This document shows, in pieces, positions 9,310 to 18,251 of a stretch of DNA of 64,000 nt. The stretch is from Prauserella rugosa. Lineage in GTDB: Bacteria; Actinomycetota; Actinomycetes; Mycobacteriales; Pseudonocardiaceae. The notes beneath the pieces were generated by a model. It had not been told where the DNA came from. It did not search any database and was given only the letters and a program-made list of their open reading frames with translations. Positions within the stretch are counted from its first letter, which is position 1. Every line of letters begins with the position of its first letter. Position numbers and translations under genes: made by a program. Where the stretch lies: the NCBI RefSeq assembly GCF_000719975.1, contig NZ_JOIJ01000010.1, positions 124,001 through 188,000 of the forward strand, in the 5' to 3' direction.

Positions 9310-10725
9310 GTGGCAACGGGCACGACCGTATTCAGTCGGGTGACGGTGGTGGCACCGAACACCCGGATCGACGTCGCACTGCCGGCCGACGTGGCCGTTG
9401 CGGACCTGATGCCGATGTTGCTGGAGATGGCCAAGGAGACCTCTCCCGACGGAGGCGCCCGGCACGGCGGGTGGGCGTTGGCCAAGCTGGGGGACGCGCC
9501 GCTCGACCCGAGCAGGACGCTGGCCTCGCTCGGCGTCGTGGACGGTGAGCTGCTGCAGCTGCGCAAGCGCAACGAGAACCCGCCGCCCCCGCTCTACGAC
9601 GACGTCGTCGACGCGATCGCCGAGGCCGATCCCGACGGCTTCCGCCCGTGGAGCAAGGAGACGGCCCTCAAGATCGGCCACGCCGCGGGTGGCCTCGCCG
9701 CGGTCCTCGCCGCTCTGTCGATCTTCCTCGGCGGCGTGTTCGGCGTCGGCGAGAGCAGCATGTACCCGATGTTCGCCGCGATCGCGGCGGGCGTGCTCGC
9801 CATCGCCTGTGTCGCACTCGGCGCCACCCTGGCCCGCGCCTACCGCGCGGTCTCCACCGGCGTGCTGATCTCGGCCGCGGGCGGGCTTCCCATGGCGTTC
9901 GTGGCCGGGTTCTTCATCGTCCCGCTCGACACGTCGATCCGCCCCAACCTGCTGCTCGGCAGCGCGTTGGTCGTGGTCGTGGCAGCCGCGTCGATCATGA
10001 TCACCGGCACCGGCCTGACCACGTTCATCGCCGCCGCGACGGCGGGCGTGTTCGGTGTGCTGTCCTTCCTCGTCGCGACGCTGCTGGGCGACGAGCCGGC
10101 TCACGCCATCGCCGCGGGTACCGCCGCCGTGGCGCTCGGCTGCATCTCGGTGCTGCCGAGGGCGACGATCTGGCTGGCCAAGCTGCCGCTGCCGACCGTC
10201 CCCGGCACCGCGGACGAGCTCAAGGAAGACTCCGAGATCCCGGACTACTCGGACATCGAGCAGCGCACGAGCGCGGCCCACAACTACATGACGGGTCTGC
10301 TCGTCGGCTGCGGCGCGGTCACCGCACTCGCCGCGATGATCTCGGCGACCGCGCCGAACATCTGGGGCGTGCTGACCGGTGCCGTCGCCACCGCGGTGCT
10401 GCTGCTGCGCGCCCGCACCTACGCCAACGGTGCGCAGGCCATCGCACTGCTGGTCACGGGCATGGTCTCCGCCGCGGGCATTCTCGTCGGCTGGCTGCAG
10501 AACGCCGACCCGTTCGACCAGCTGCTGTGGGGCGCGGTCGCCTTCGTGGTGCTGGCCGCGGGGTCGGTCGTGCTCGGCGCGGTGGTGCCGAACCAGCGCT
10601 TCTCGCCGCCGATCCGCCGCACCGTCGACATCATCGAGGCCATTTGCATCGCCGCGGTCCTGCCGCTCGCGCTGGCCGCCATGGAGCTCTACTCCTACTT
10701 CCGCCACCTCGACCTGCTCGGCTGA
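9310..10725 (+). CDS. eccD: T7SS integral membrane channel protein EccD
   Basis: The 471-residue protein starts with a ubiquitin-like (YukD-type) domain of ~90 residues, RVTVVAPNTRIDVALPADV through LASLGVVDGELLQLR. About eleven hydrophobic helices follow, to MELYSYFRHLDLLG. This is the EccD architecture; EccD dimers line the ESX membrane pore. The GTG start at 9310 is preceded by a G-rich run in GGTAGGGGGC. It is divergent from eccC and 49 bp upstream of mycP, so eccD-mycP are probably one transcript. Confidence 0.93.
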   Translation: MATGTTVFSRVTVVAPNTRIDVALPADVAVADLMPMLLEMAKETSPDGGARHGGWALAKLGDAPLDPSRTLASLGVVDGELLQLRKRNENPPPPLYDDVVDAIAEADPDGFRPWSKETALKIGHAAGGLAAVLAALSIFLGGVFGVGESSMYPMFAAIAAGVLAIACVALGATLARAYRAVSTGVLISAAGGLPMAFVAGFFIVPLDTSIRPNLLLGSALVVVVAAASIMITGTGLTTFIAAATAGVFGVLSFLVATLLGDEPAHAIAAGTAAVALGCISVLPRATIWLAKLPLPTVPGTADELKEDSEIPDYSDIEQRTSAAHNYMTGLLVGCGAVTALAAMISATAPNIWGVLTGAVATAVLLLRARTYANGAQAIALLVTGMVSAAGILVGWLQNADPFDQLLWGAVAFVVLAAGSVVLGAVVPNQRFSPPIRRTVDIIEAICIAAVLPLALAAMELYSYFRHLDLLG

Positions 10726-10774
10726 GGCCGCAGCGGGCGAAGGCGGACAAGAGAAGCCGGCAAGGGGGTTTCGG

Positions 10775-12442
10775 GTGCGTTCGGTCGGTACACGTTCACG
10801 CGGCGGGGCGCGGCGCGCGTCGGCGCTGCTGCTCACGGCCGCCATCGGCGCCACGGTGGCCGGGCTGCCCGCCCTGCCCGCGTCGGCCCAGTCGGCCGAC
10901 TGGACGCCGCCGGTGGACTCCGGGCTGCCGAGCCCCGCCTCGCTGCGCAGCGACTCGCCGCCCGAGAACTACCAGAAGAGCACCGAGTGCGTGGCGGCCG
11001 CGGAGCTCGACGAGGTCGAGCAGCTGCGCAACGCCCCGTGGGGTCAGCAGTACCTGCGCCTGGACGAGGTGCACCGGATGATGGAGGCACAGGGCATGCA
11101 GCCCGGTGCAGGCCAGACCGTCACGGTCATCGACACCGGTGTCTGGGACGGGCATCCCTACTTCAACGGCAGGGTCGAAGGCGTGCTCGACCTGGTGAAC
11201 CAGGAGACCGACTACGGCCCCGGCGTGCTCGACTGCGACGGGCACGGCACCGAGGTCGCCGGCATCATCGGCGCGAAGACCCCCAGCGACGTCGGCTTCA
11301 CGGGCGTCGCTCCCAACGTCAAGATCAAGTCCATCCGCCAGTCCAGCGAGGCCTACGAGAAGGTCGAGGAAGAGGAGACCCCCGCCCCGGGTCCCGGCGA
11401 TCAGGGCGGAGGCCAGGGCGGCAGGCCCGGCGGCGGCGACGGTGGCGGCAACGGCGGCGGCCCCGGCGGTGGGGACACCGGTGGCGAGGGCGGCAACGGC
11501 GGTGACGGCGGCGACGGAGGCGGCACCGGCGGTTCCGCGGCCACCGACTCGTCGCAGCGGCAGGCGGAGAGCAAGGAAGGCGCGGGCACCCTCGCCTCGC
11601 TCGCCGCGGCCATCGTCAAGGCCGCCGACGTGAGCCAGGGCGGCGTGATCAACGTGTCGATCAACAACTGCCAGCCCGCCACCGGCCCGAACCAGATCGA
11701 CCAGGAGAACAAGAAGCTCCAGGCCGCGGTGAAGTACGCGACCGAGGAGAGGAACGCGGTCGTCGTCAGCGCCGCAGGCAACGTGGGCCAGAACTGCGAG
11801 CAGAACACCTCGGCCGACAGCCCCAGTTCCTACGTCTCGCCGCCGATCTTCTCCGACCACGTGCTGTCGGTCGCCGCCATCGACGAGAGCGGCGGGGCGG
11901 CGAACTTCAGCATGAACGGGCCGTGGGTCAGCGTCGCGGCGCCCGGCACCGACATCATCTCGCTCGACCCGGCGGAAGGCTCCGACCGGCTGGTCAACCA
12001 GACCATCGACCCCAACGGCGAGGCCGCACCCATCGAGGGCACCAGCTTCGCCGCGCCGTACGTCTCCGGGGTGGCCGCGCTCGTGCGGCAGATGTATCCG
12101 AAGCTGACCGCCACGCAGGTCATGGACCGCATCAAGTACACCGCGCACCACCCGGCCGCTCCCGACGGACACGACCAGTACATCGGCCACGGCGTCATCG
12201 ACCCGATCGCCGCGCTGACCGCGAACGTGCCGTCCGAGGAGAACGCCGAGCCTGTCGTTCCCCAGGCGCTGCCCGACGACCTGCCGCCCGCCGACACGAC
12301 GAACTGGACGCCGTTCGCGGTCGCCGTCGGCGGCTCGGCGGGTGCGCTGCTGGCGATCGGGGTGACGATGTTCGTCGTGCACACCGTGCGGCGGAACCAG
12401 AAGCCGGCCAAGGACGCCAAGGTGGCCGGCTCGGGGTCGTAG
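10775..12442 (+). CDS. mycP: Mycosin: membrane-anchored subtilisin-like serine protease of the T7SS
   Basis: GTG at 10775 (AAGGGGG 7 nt upstream) gives a 555-residue protein with an Arg-rich signal sequence ending near LPASAQS. The catalytic triad is visible: D120 (VIDTGVWDGH), H157 (CDGHGTEVAG) and S424 (GTSFAAPYVSG). A Gly-rich loop of ~65 residues (~205-270) is inserted after the His region. A C-terminal helix (GGSAGALLAIGVTMFVVHTV) and basic tail anchor it with the protease domain outside. Mycosins stabilise the ESX complex and process substrates. Confidence 0.94.
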   Translation: MRSVGTRSRGGARRASALLLTAAIGATVAGLPALPASAQSADWTPPVDSGLPSPASLRSDSPPENYQKSTECVAAAELDEVEQLRNAPWGQQYLRLDEVHRMMEAQGMQPGAGQTVTVIDTGVWDGHPYFNGRVEGVLDLVNQETDYGPGVLDCDGHGTEVAGIIGAKTPSDVGFTGVAPNVKIKSIRQSSEAYEKVEEEETPAPGPGDQGGGQGGRPGGGDGGGNGGGPGGGDTGGEGGNGGDGGDGGGTGGSAATDSSQRQAESKEGAGTLASLAAAIVKAADVSQGGVINVSINNCQPATGPNQIDQENKKLQAAVKYATEERNAVVVSAAGNVGQNCEQNTSADSPSSYVSPPIFSDHVLSVAAIDESGGAANFSMNGPWVSVAAPGTDIISLDPAEGSDRLVNQTIDPNGEAAPIEGTSFAAPYVSGVAALVRQMYPKLTATQVMDRIKYTAHHPAAPDGHDQYIGHGVIDPIAALTANVPSEENAEPVVPQALPDDLPPADTTNWTPFAVAVGGSAGALLAIGVTMFVVHTVRRNQKPAKDAKVAGSGS

Positions 12443-12750
12443 GACACCCGGCCTTGCCGAGCCCGGCGGCCGCAGACCTCCGCGGGAGGCGCGGCCCGCC
12501 TGATCCACAGGCAGGCCGACCAGGCCCGGTTGGCTGGCCCATGGCGCTGCCGGGGTGCTCGTCTGCACCGAGCCGGAGCGGTCTGTCCTCCAGGTTTCGC
12601 GGCGCCCGCTTCGGCGGTGCCTCGTCGGAGTGACCACGGCGAACGCAGGCGGCCTCGTCCGCGGAGGCCCCGGCTGAGCTCGCCTCGCAGGGAGCCGCAC
12701 CCGGCCCGCCGTTCCCACACCGGGCCGGGCTTCGACACCGACCGGGCTCC
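12443..12750. other. Gene-free stretch between mycP and the bidirectional terminator
   Basis: This is the left part of the 409-bp gap between convergent mycP and eccB. Possible reading frames across it have no ribosome-binding site or recognisable protein. Nothing else was seen until the DnaA-box-like pair at 12756. Confidence 0.5.
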
Positions 12751-12755
12751 CCGAG

Positions 12756-12776
12756 TTGTCCACAGGGGTGTCCACA
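12756..12776 (+). other. Two DnaA-box-like 9-mers
   Basis: TTGTCCACA at 12756-12764 matches the high-GC actinobacterial DnaA box consensus, and GTGTCCACA at 12768-12776 differs by one base. The two are in direct orientation, 12 bp apart, in the convergent mycP/eccB gap. DnaA binding is inference; two sites are too few for an origin. Confidence 0.45.
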
Positions 12777-12787
12777 GGTGGAAACAG

Positions 12788-12827
12788 CCGTGGCCCCGCG
12801 GCGACGTCGTCGCTCACGGGGCCACGG
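12788..12827. terminator. Bidirectional terminator between mycP and eccB
   Basis: CCGTGGCCCCG (12788-12798) pairs perfectly with CGGGGCCACGG (12817-12827) around an 18-nt loop that itself contains CGACGTCG. It lies between two convergent genes, 24 bp from the eccB stop. Confidence 0.7.
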
Positions 12828-12851
12828 CCCTCAACTCGATCCGCGGGTCGA

Positions 12852-14468
12852 TCAGCCTCCCGGCGCGGCCGCCCCACCCTCAGGCGCGTTCGGCGCGACC
12901 TGTACCGAGTCGTACGTCTTGCGCACGTCCTGCGGGTTCAGGGACGCCCCGGCGGGCAGCATCTTGATGATCGTCTCGGGTGCCGGCTGGAACAGGTTCT
13001 CCCCCAGCCCCAGCCACTGCGCCGTGGTGACGTTCGGGATGCCGTACCGGATGCCCCGGTCGGAGATCAGCTGCAACGGGCCCTTGCCGAACGTCTCCTT
13101 GCTCGTGGCCGAACGGACCGGAGCGGCGTAGCCGGGCTGCATGTAGAACTGGTCGACCTTGTTGTAGCCGTCCGGCGCGGCCGTGCCGACGTCGATGGGC
13201 TTCGCGCCGTTCGGCAGCGGCGAGGTGCGGTGCACGTAGACCGTCGTGAACGAGTCGCGGGCCGCACCCTCGCCCTGGACCTTCCAGCCGAGGCAGGTGT
13301 GCGGGCTCAGCTGCTGGTCGACGATCTCGATTCCCTCGGAGGGGAAGTGCTCGGTCTCGATGCGGCGCGGATCGTTCACGCCGAGCTTCGGCGCGTTCGA
13401 GATGTCGGCCAGCGACACGTCCCGCGGCGTCTCACTCGTGCCGGACTGGTTGCTCGCGAGGATGACGTTGGCGGCACCCTCGGAAACCTCCTGGATGCCG
13501 TCCTTGAGGACGACGTACAGCGTCTCCGCACCCGCGTCGACCACGTTGATGATCGAGCCGACCTGCGGGGAGGCGGGGCCGATGTCGTAGTTCGGCGATT
13601 CCTGCGCCCCGTCGATCTGGGGGGCCACGAGCTGGCCGGTGGCGTTCGGGATCGCTTCGAGCAGGCTGGGCGAGACCTTCCGCGCCTGCTGCGGGTCGAG
13701 GCCGAAGGCGCTGGTGACCGGGTCGTCCGGGCTCAGGTCGACGAGCGCCTTCACCGCGTTGCCCGGCCCCGCCTGCGTGTTCTGCTGCCGGTAGATCAGG
13801 TACGTCTCCTCGCCGTTCTGGGCGAGGATCGCCTGGTTCTGCGGGAGCTCGTCCTTCGCCTCGCCCGCCGAGACGCCCGCGAGCACCTGACTCTTGACCG
13901 TGGCCTCCTGCCGCGCCGTCTCGGGAGGCAGCGAGTCGTCGTAGTCGAGCGCGTCGCACACGGCCCACTGGCTGCGGATCGTCTGGTCCTGGCTGGGCAG
14001 CAGCGGCGGGCCGTCCGGGATGCCGCGGAGCCGAGCGCGCGAGATGTCCGTCAACTGTTCGTCGGGAACCACCTGCGGTTCGAGCCCGTCGCCCTCGGGC
14101 GGCTGCGGTGCGGCCCCGCCCTCACTGCTCTCCTGCGCCTGCGCCATCGACAGCAGCTTCGCCGAGGCGACGTTGAACGTCGGGATCAGCTGATCGCCGC
14201 CCTGGTTGACGACGTAGACCTGACCGGACTGCTCGCTGATCACGATGCCACTGTCCGGAACGCTCGGTGCCGGCTTGAAAATGCCGAACACCAGGAACCC
14301 CAGACAGCCGAGGGCACCGAGGACGACGCCGACCGTGGTGGCACGCCCGTGGGTTCGCATCGGGTCGTGCAGCATGACCGGGTCCTTGCGCACCAGCGCC
14401 GACTGCATCCGCCGCAGTACGAACCGGTACGCCTGAACCTGTGACTTTGTTGTCGGTGTTGACGGCAT
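12852..14468 (-). CDS. eccB: T7SS membrane protein EccB
   Basis: The 538-residue protein begins with a basic cytosolic helix (QVQAYRFVLRRMQSALVRKD) and DPMRTHGRA. One transmembrane helix (VGVVLGALGCLGFLVFGIF, ~47-65) is followed by a large external domain. This is the EccB pattern; the outer domain forms the periplasmic part of the ESX complex. Two cysteines, in AVCDALDYD and HTCLGWKV, fit the conserved EccB disulfide. The ATG is at 14466-14468 with GGGAGG upstream. It faces mycP tail-to-tail and is divergent from eccE. Confidence 0.93.
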   Translation of the reverse strand: MPSTPTTKSQVQAYRFVLRRMQSALVRKDPVMLHDPMRTHGRATTVGVVLGALGCLGFLVFGIFKPAPSVPDSGIVISEQSGQVYVVNQGGDQLIPTFNVASAKLLSMAQAQESSEGGAAPQPPEGDGLEPQVVPDEQLTDISRARLRGIPDGPPLLPSQDQTIRSQWAVCDALDYDDSLPPETARQEATVKSQVLAGVSAGEAKDELPQNQAILAQNGEETYLIYRQQNTQAGPGNAVKALVDLSPDDPVTSAFGLDPQQARKVSPSLLEAIPNATGQLVAPQIDGAQESPNYDIGPASPQVGSIINVVDAGAETLYVVLKDGIQEVSEGAANVILASNQSGTSETPRDVSLADISNAPKLGVNDPRRIETEHFPSEGIEIVDQQLSPHTCLGWKVQGEGAARDSFTTVYVHRTSPLPNGAKPIDVGTAAPDGYNKVDQFYMQPGYAAPVRSATSKETFGKGPLQLISDRGIRYGIPNVTTAQWLGLGENLFQPAPETIIKMLPAGASLNPQDVRKTYDSVQVAPNAPEGGAAAPGG

Positions 14469-14683
14469 TCTCGCCCCACTGCCTCCCCATCGCGATACGG
14501 TTCCGCAGGATAACCGTGCGGGACCGGCTGGTGTTGGTTTCTACCAACACCCGCTAGTCTGCGACTCCCCGGGATGGCTGTTTTCGCTGCGTGTCCGTCT
14601 CACACGGGCCCGCGGCGGGGCGATCCGCAGGCCCACGGCGGGCGAACGCGAATCGCTCACGGCCGCTTCCGGGGGACACGCGA

Positions 14684-16510
14684 GTGACAATGAGGGGAAG
14701 AAGCCAGCGGATGTCCGTCACCACGCCGCCTCCACGCTCATCGGGCCCACCGCCTCCCGGAGGGCGGCCACCGGGACCGCCGCAGCGTCCGCAGGGACCC
14801 GCGGGTCCGGGTCGTCCCGGCCCCGGAGGCCCGGCAGGTCCCGGAGGCCCGGCTGGACCGGGAGGTCCCGGCCCGGGCGGACCCGCACCGAAGGGGCCGG
14901 CAGGCCCCGGCAAGCCGCCTGCCCCCTCCGGTCCCGGTGGCCCCGGCCGTCCGAGTGGCCCGAGTGGTCCAGGTGGTCCGGGAGGTCCCGCAGGACCCGG
15001 CGGAGGCGGCCCCCAGCGGCCCGGCGGTCCGCAGGGACCGGGCGGGCCCGGCGGCGGACGTCCCGGCCCGGGAGGACCGAGCGGTCCGGGAGGTCCGGGT
15101 GGCAGTGGCCCCGGCGGTCCCGGTGGCCCCGGCGGACCTGGCGGACCTGGCGGCCCCGGTGGCAGTGGTCCCGGTGGCCCCGGTGGTCCGGGAGGCCCTG
15201 GCGGTTCCGGTGGTCCGGGAGGTCCCGGAGGCCAGGAGCCGACTCCGCCGAAACCCCCGGAACCACAGCCCCGCAACGCCCCGCCCGCACACAAGCGGAC
15301 CCACGGTGCGAGCCTCGGCCCGTTCCCGGTGATGAACGTCGTCCTCGTCGAGGTCGGGCTGGCGATCGGGCTGATCCTGCTGGCGATCAGCCAGTCGCTG
15401 CTGTGGGTCGGCGTCGGCATCCTGGGCGTGACCGTCGTGCTCGCCCTGCTGCGCTGGAACGGCCAGTGGTTCACCCAGTGGGCGGGCCTGACCACGCGAT
15501 ACACGTTCCGCACGCGGGCACGCACCGCGACGCCGCCCCCTCCGAAGTCCATCGAAACGGTGGCCGACGAGGAGGAGACCGTCATCGGCGGCGACGACGT
15601 GCGCGTCAACCTGCTGCGGCTGGCGATCCCCGGCCTGATCGTGGCGCACGGCAAGGACCACGAACACTCCGACGTCGGCCTCGCCTGGCACGACGGCACG
15701 TGGACGGCCGTGCTCCTCGTCGAGCCGACGCCCGCACTCATCACGCAGGCGGGCGGCGCACCGAGCCTGCCGCTGTCGGCGCTGGCTCCGTGCCTCGAGG
15801 ACCGCGGGGTCGTGCTCGACTCCATCCAGATGACCTGGCACTGCTACCCCGGCAGCGCTGCGCTGCCCGCCGACTCGCCCGCGCTGAGCTCGTACATGGA
15901 GGTCCTCGGGCCGCTTCCCGCCGCCGCGCGGCGGACCACGTGGATCTCGCTGCGACTGGACCCGAAGCGCTGCGCAGCGGCGGTGCAGGAACGTGGCGGC
16001 GGCGTCGTCGGCGCCCACCGCGCGCTGATGGGTGCACTGTCGCGAGTCCGCAATGCCCTCGAGTCCAACGGCGTGCCCACGCGGCCACTGAACGCCGACG
16101 AGCTGCTGCGCGCCGGGGTGTCGGCCGCCGAGCTCACCGGGGTCGTCGGCTCCGGGCAGAAGGTGGCGCTCAAGGAGAAGTGGACGGGCGTCACGGCCGC
16201 GGGCATCGGGCACGCCAGCTACGCGATCACGGGCTGGCCGAAGGGCAAGGTCACGGCGAACCTCAACGCGTTGACCAGCGTGCGGGCGCTGTCGTCCACC
16301 GTCGGCATGTCGATCTCGCCCGCCGAGGACGAGGGCAAGGTGTCGCTGCGCGGCGTGGTGCGCGTGAGCGCCCGTAACCCGCGCGAGCTCGACGCCGCCG
16401 ACCAGCGGCTCGACAGCCTCGCCGAGCGGGTGGGTGTCACGCTGACCCCGCTCCGTGGCAAGCAGACCGAGGGACTGGCCGCGACGATCCCGCTCGGAGG
16501 CAACGCATGA
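14684..16510 (+). CDS. eccE: T7SS protein EccE with a long collagen-like Gly/Pro-rich N-terminus
   Basis: Two adjacent membrane helices ([20 protein letters not shown] and [20 protein letters not shown]) followed by [17 protein letters not shown] and a soluble domain are the EccE signature. Before them lies a segment of ~180 residues made almost wholly of Gly-Pro-Gly and Gly-Gly-Pro repeats, far longer than in mycobacterial EccE. GTG at 14684 (GGGGGA about 7 nt upstream) gives 608 residues; ATG at 14690 or 14711 is possible. M. tuberculosis ESX-4 lacks EccE beside it, so this locus is more complete. Confidence 0.85.
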   Translation: MTMRGRSQRMSVTTPPPRSSGPPPPGGRPPGPPQRPQGPAGPGRPGPGGPAGPGGPAGPGGPGPGGPAPKGPAGPGKPPAPSGPGGPGRPSGPSGPGGPGGPAGPGGGGPQRPGGPQGPGGPGGGRPGPGGPSGPGGPGGSGPGGPGGPGGPGGPGGPGGSGPGGPGGPGGPGGSGGPGGPGGQEPTPPKPPEPQPRNAPPAHKRTHGASLGPFPVMNVVLVEVGLAIGLILLAISQSLLWVGVGILGVTVVLALLRWNGQWFTQWAGLTTRYTFRTRARTATPPPPKSIETVADEEETVIGGDDVRVNLLRLAIPGLIVAHGKDHEHSDVGLAWHDGTWTAVLLVEPTPALITQAGGAPSLPLSALAPCLEDRGVVLDSIQMTWHCYPGSAALPADSPALSSYMEVLGPLPAAARRTTWISLRLDPKRCAAAVQERGGGVVGAHRALMGALSRVRNALESNGVPTRPLNADELLRAGVSAAELTGVVGSGQKVALKEKWTGVTAAGIGHASYAITGWPKGKVTANLNALTSVRALSSTVGMSISPAEDEGKVSLRGVVRVSARNPRELDAADQRLDSLAERVGVTLTPLRGKQTEGLAATIPLGGNA

Positions 16511-16553
16511 GCCGGGCCGGAACGACGCGCGCGCAGCGAGGGGGAATCGAGAA

Positions 16554-17270
16554 ATGAGCCGACTGCAGGACCCCACAAAACTCGACGGCGTGGCGCCCGA
16601 GTTCGTCGCCGATCCCGCACTGCTGGACGCCGTCAGCCCGTCGGGCGACCGGGGCGGCATCATCCTCGGTTCCGGGCTGCAGGGCGAGCCACTGACGGTG
16701 TCGGCGCTGCGTTCGGTGCCGACCCGCATCGTGCTTGTCGGCGGGCTGTACCTGGCCCGTCAGGTGGCCATGCGGGCCATGGCCGTCGGCGCGTGGTGCA
16801 TCGTCGCCACGGGACGTCCGGCGGCATGGCACGTGCTGCAGAAGGCCGCCGGCACGCAGAACGGCCAGCCGTCGCCGCTGGTACAGATCCGCAGGCTCTC
16901 CCCCGTCGAGCTGCCAAGGCCGTCGGAGGACGCACCGCTGCTCGTGGTCAACGACGGCGGGCCGACACCGCAGGACCTGTTCCCACCACGTTCGCCCTGG
17001 CAGACGACGGTGTACGTGCTGCCGTACCTGCACCCGCAGGCCACGGCGGTCGCCAACGGCGCCGACCTCGTCCTCATGCAGCGGCTGCCCGCGGGCCAGG
17101 CCGACCTGGCCGCACAGATCTGGCGACTGCCCCAGCAGATGAGCAGGCAGTTGACGACCCTCAAGGACGACCAGGTGGTGGCGCTCGGCCGCAACCTGTG
17201 GCGCCCGCTCCGCCTCGTCACCACCGGCAAGGAGCAGGCCATCCTCGGCCCCGTCCGCCGAGGCGACTGA
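16554..17270 (+). CDS. Unassigned 238-residue protein downstream of eccE; possible degenerate P-loop module
   Basis: The ATG at 16554 follows GAGGGGGAA, 43 bp after the eccE stop, so the pair is probably co-transcribed. No signal peptide or membrane helix is seen. RIVLVGGLYLARQVAMRAM, then LLVVNDGG and ADLVLMQRL, follow the order of a RecA/FtsK-type fold, with hydrophobic strands where Walker A and B would lie, but no GKS/T is present. A non-catalytic ATPase-like partner of EccC or EccE is inference from this pattern and position. Confidence 0.75.
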   Translation: MSRLQDPTKLDGVAPEFVADPALLDAVSPSGDRGGIILGSGLQGEPLTVSALRSVPTRIVLVGGLYLARQVAMRAMAVGAWCIVATGRPAAWHVLQKAAGTQNGQPSPLVQIRRLSPVELPRPSEDAPLLVVNDGGPTPQDLFPPRSPWQTTVYVLPYLHPQATAVANGADLVLMQRLPAGQADLAAQIWRLPQQMSRQLTTLKDDQVVALGRNLWRPLRLVTTGKEQAILGPVRRGD

Positions 17271-17289
17271 CTGCCCGCGTTTCAAAGCC

Positions 17290-17336
17290 CCCGAGGGCCC
17301 CATGGTTGCGTTGAACGCAACCATGGGGCCCTCGGG
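17290..17336. repeat. 47-bp perfect palindrome, 23-bp arms
   Basis: Centred on 17313, every base from 17290 to 17336 pairs symmetrically except the centre. The middle reads GGTTGCGTTGAACGCAACC, flanked by CCCATG/CATGGG and CGAGGGCC arms. It lies between the convergent 238-residue gene and truA, where it could end transcription from both sides. A diverged relative is at 25500-25552. Confidence 0.85.
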
Positions 17337-17346
17337 CGCATTGGGG

Positions 17347-18198
17347 TCAGGCGCGCGGGGTGTCCCGGAGGGCTCTCGTTTGGGTTGCCCTGGTGGCCAG
17401 GTGGGCGTCCGGGGGATAGTCGATGGCCACGAGGGTCAGCCCGTGCGCGGGGGCGACCGCGCTCTCCCTGACCTGGCTGTCCAGCACGCGGTGCGGCCAC
17501 TCCACGTCGCGCCTGCCGTCGCCCACCATCAGCAGCGCACCGACGAGGCTGCGCACCATCGAGTGACAGAACGCGTCGGCCGAGACCTCGGCGTGCACCT
17601 CGTACTCGCCCACCCTGCGCCACGTGAAGCGCTGCAACTCCCGGATCGTCGTCGCACCCTCGCGATGCTTGCAGTAGGCCGCGAAGTCCTGCAGGCCCAG
17701 CAGGTCCTGAGAGGCCTGCTGCAGGGCGTCGACGTCCAGCGGGCGCGGATGGGCCAGCGTGTCCCTGCGCCGCAGCGGGTCGACGCCCCAGGGCGCGTCG
17801 GACACCTGGTAGCGGTAGTGCCGGCGGACGGCGGAGAAGCGCGCGTCGAAACCGTCCGGGGCCACGCGCGTGTCCAGCACGCGCACGTCGGGCGGCAGGA
17901 TGCGGTTCCACCGGTGACGCATCCGGTCCAGGTCCGGCAGGCCACGCTCGTCGACGGTCAACCGGCGCGACGTCGGCTGCCCCTCGTACGGCTCGACGTC
18001 GACGTGCACCACCTGCCGCGCGGCGTGCACTCCGGCGTCGGTGCGCCCGGCGACGACCACCGACCTGGGCACGGCGGCCCCCGGAGGCTGCTTCGCGAGC
18101 GCCTCCTCCAACTCCCCCTGCACGGTGCGCCTGCCCGGCTGGCGCGCCCATCCGGAGAAGTCCGTGCCGTCGTAGGAGACCTCCAGACGCAGACGAAC
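17347..18198 (-). CDS. truA: tRNA pseudouridine(38-40) synthase TruA, non-canonical start
   Basis: TruA isomerises uridines 38-40 of the tRNA anticodon arm. GRTDAGVHA holds the catalytic Asp (D54 in this numbering). The first ATG, GTG or TTG in frame is the GTG at 18121-18123, but TruA-like sequence continues upstream for 25 codons (RLRLEVSYDGTDFSGWARQP). It begins at a GTT at 18196-18198 preceded by GGGGAGGG at correct spacing. So the gene starts at a non-standard codon, carries a sequence error, or makes a protein without the conserved first strand. The start region lies in the rplQ terminator stem. Confidence 0.88.
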   Translation of the reverse strand, partial: VRLRLEVSYDGTDFSGWARQPGRRTVQGELEEALAKQPPGAAVPRSVVVAGRTDAGVHAARQVVHVDVEPYEGQPTSRRLTVDERGLPDLDRMRHRWNRILPPDVRVLDTRVAPDGFDARFSAVRRHYRYQVSDAPWGVDPLRRRDTLAHPRPLDVDALQQASQDLLGLQDFAAYCKHREGATTIRELQRFTWRRVGEYEVHAEVSADAFCHSMVRSLVGALLMVGDGRRDVEWPHRVLDSQVRESAVAPAHGLTLVAIDYPPDAHLATRATQTRALRDTPRA

Positions 18199-18236
18199 GA
18201 GCCCGCCCTCCCCAGTGGGAACGGCGGGCTCGTTCG
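18194..18236 (-). terminator. rplQ terminator hairpin overlapping the truA start
   Basis: A perfect 14-bp stem pairs 18194-18207 with 18223-18236 around a 15-nt loop. It begins 16 bp after the rplQ stop. The loop-side strand holds the truA Shine-Dalgarno and the 3' arm covers the presumed start, so the hairpin may act as an attenuator or translational block rather than a plain terminator. Confidence 0.7.
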
Positions 18237-18251
18237 ATGCGGAACTGCCTG

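Noticed and set aside
12530-12967. 145-codon plus-strand ORF between mycP and eccB
   Set aside because: No ribosome-binding site; it crosses the bidirectional terminator and the end of eccB, and its composition is Arg/Pro-rich.
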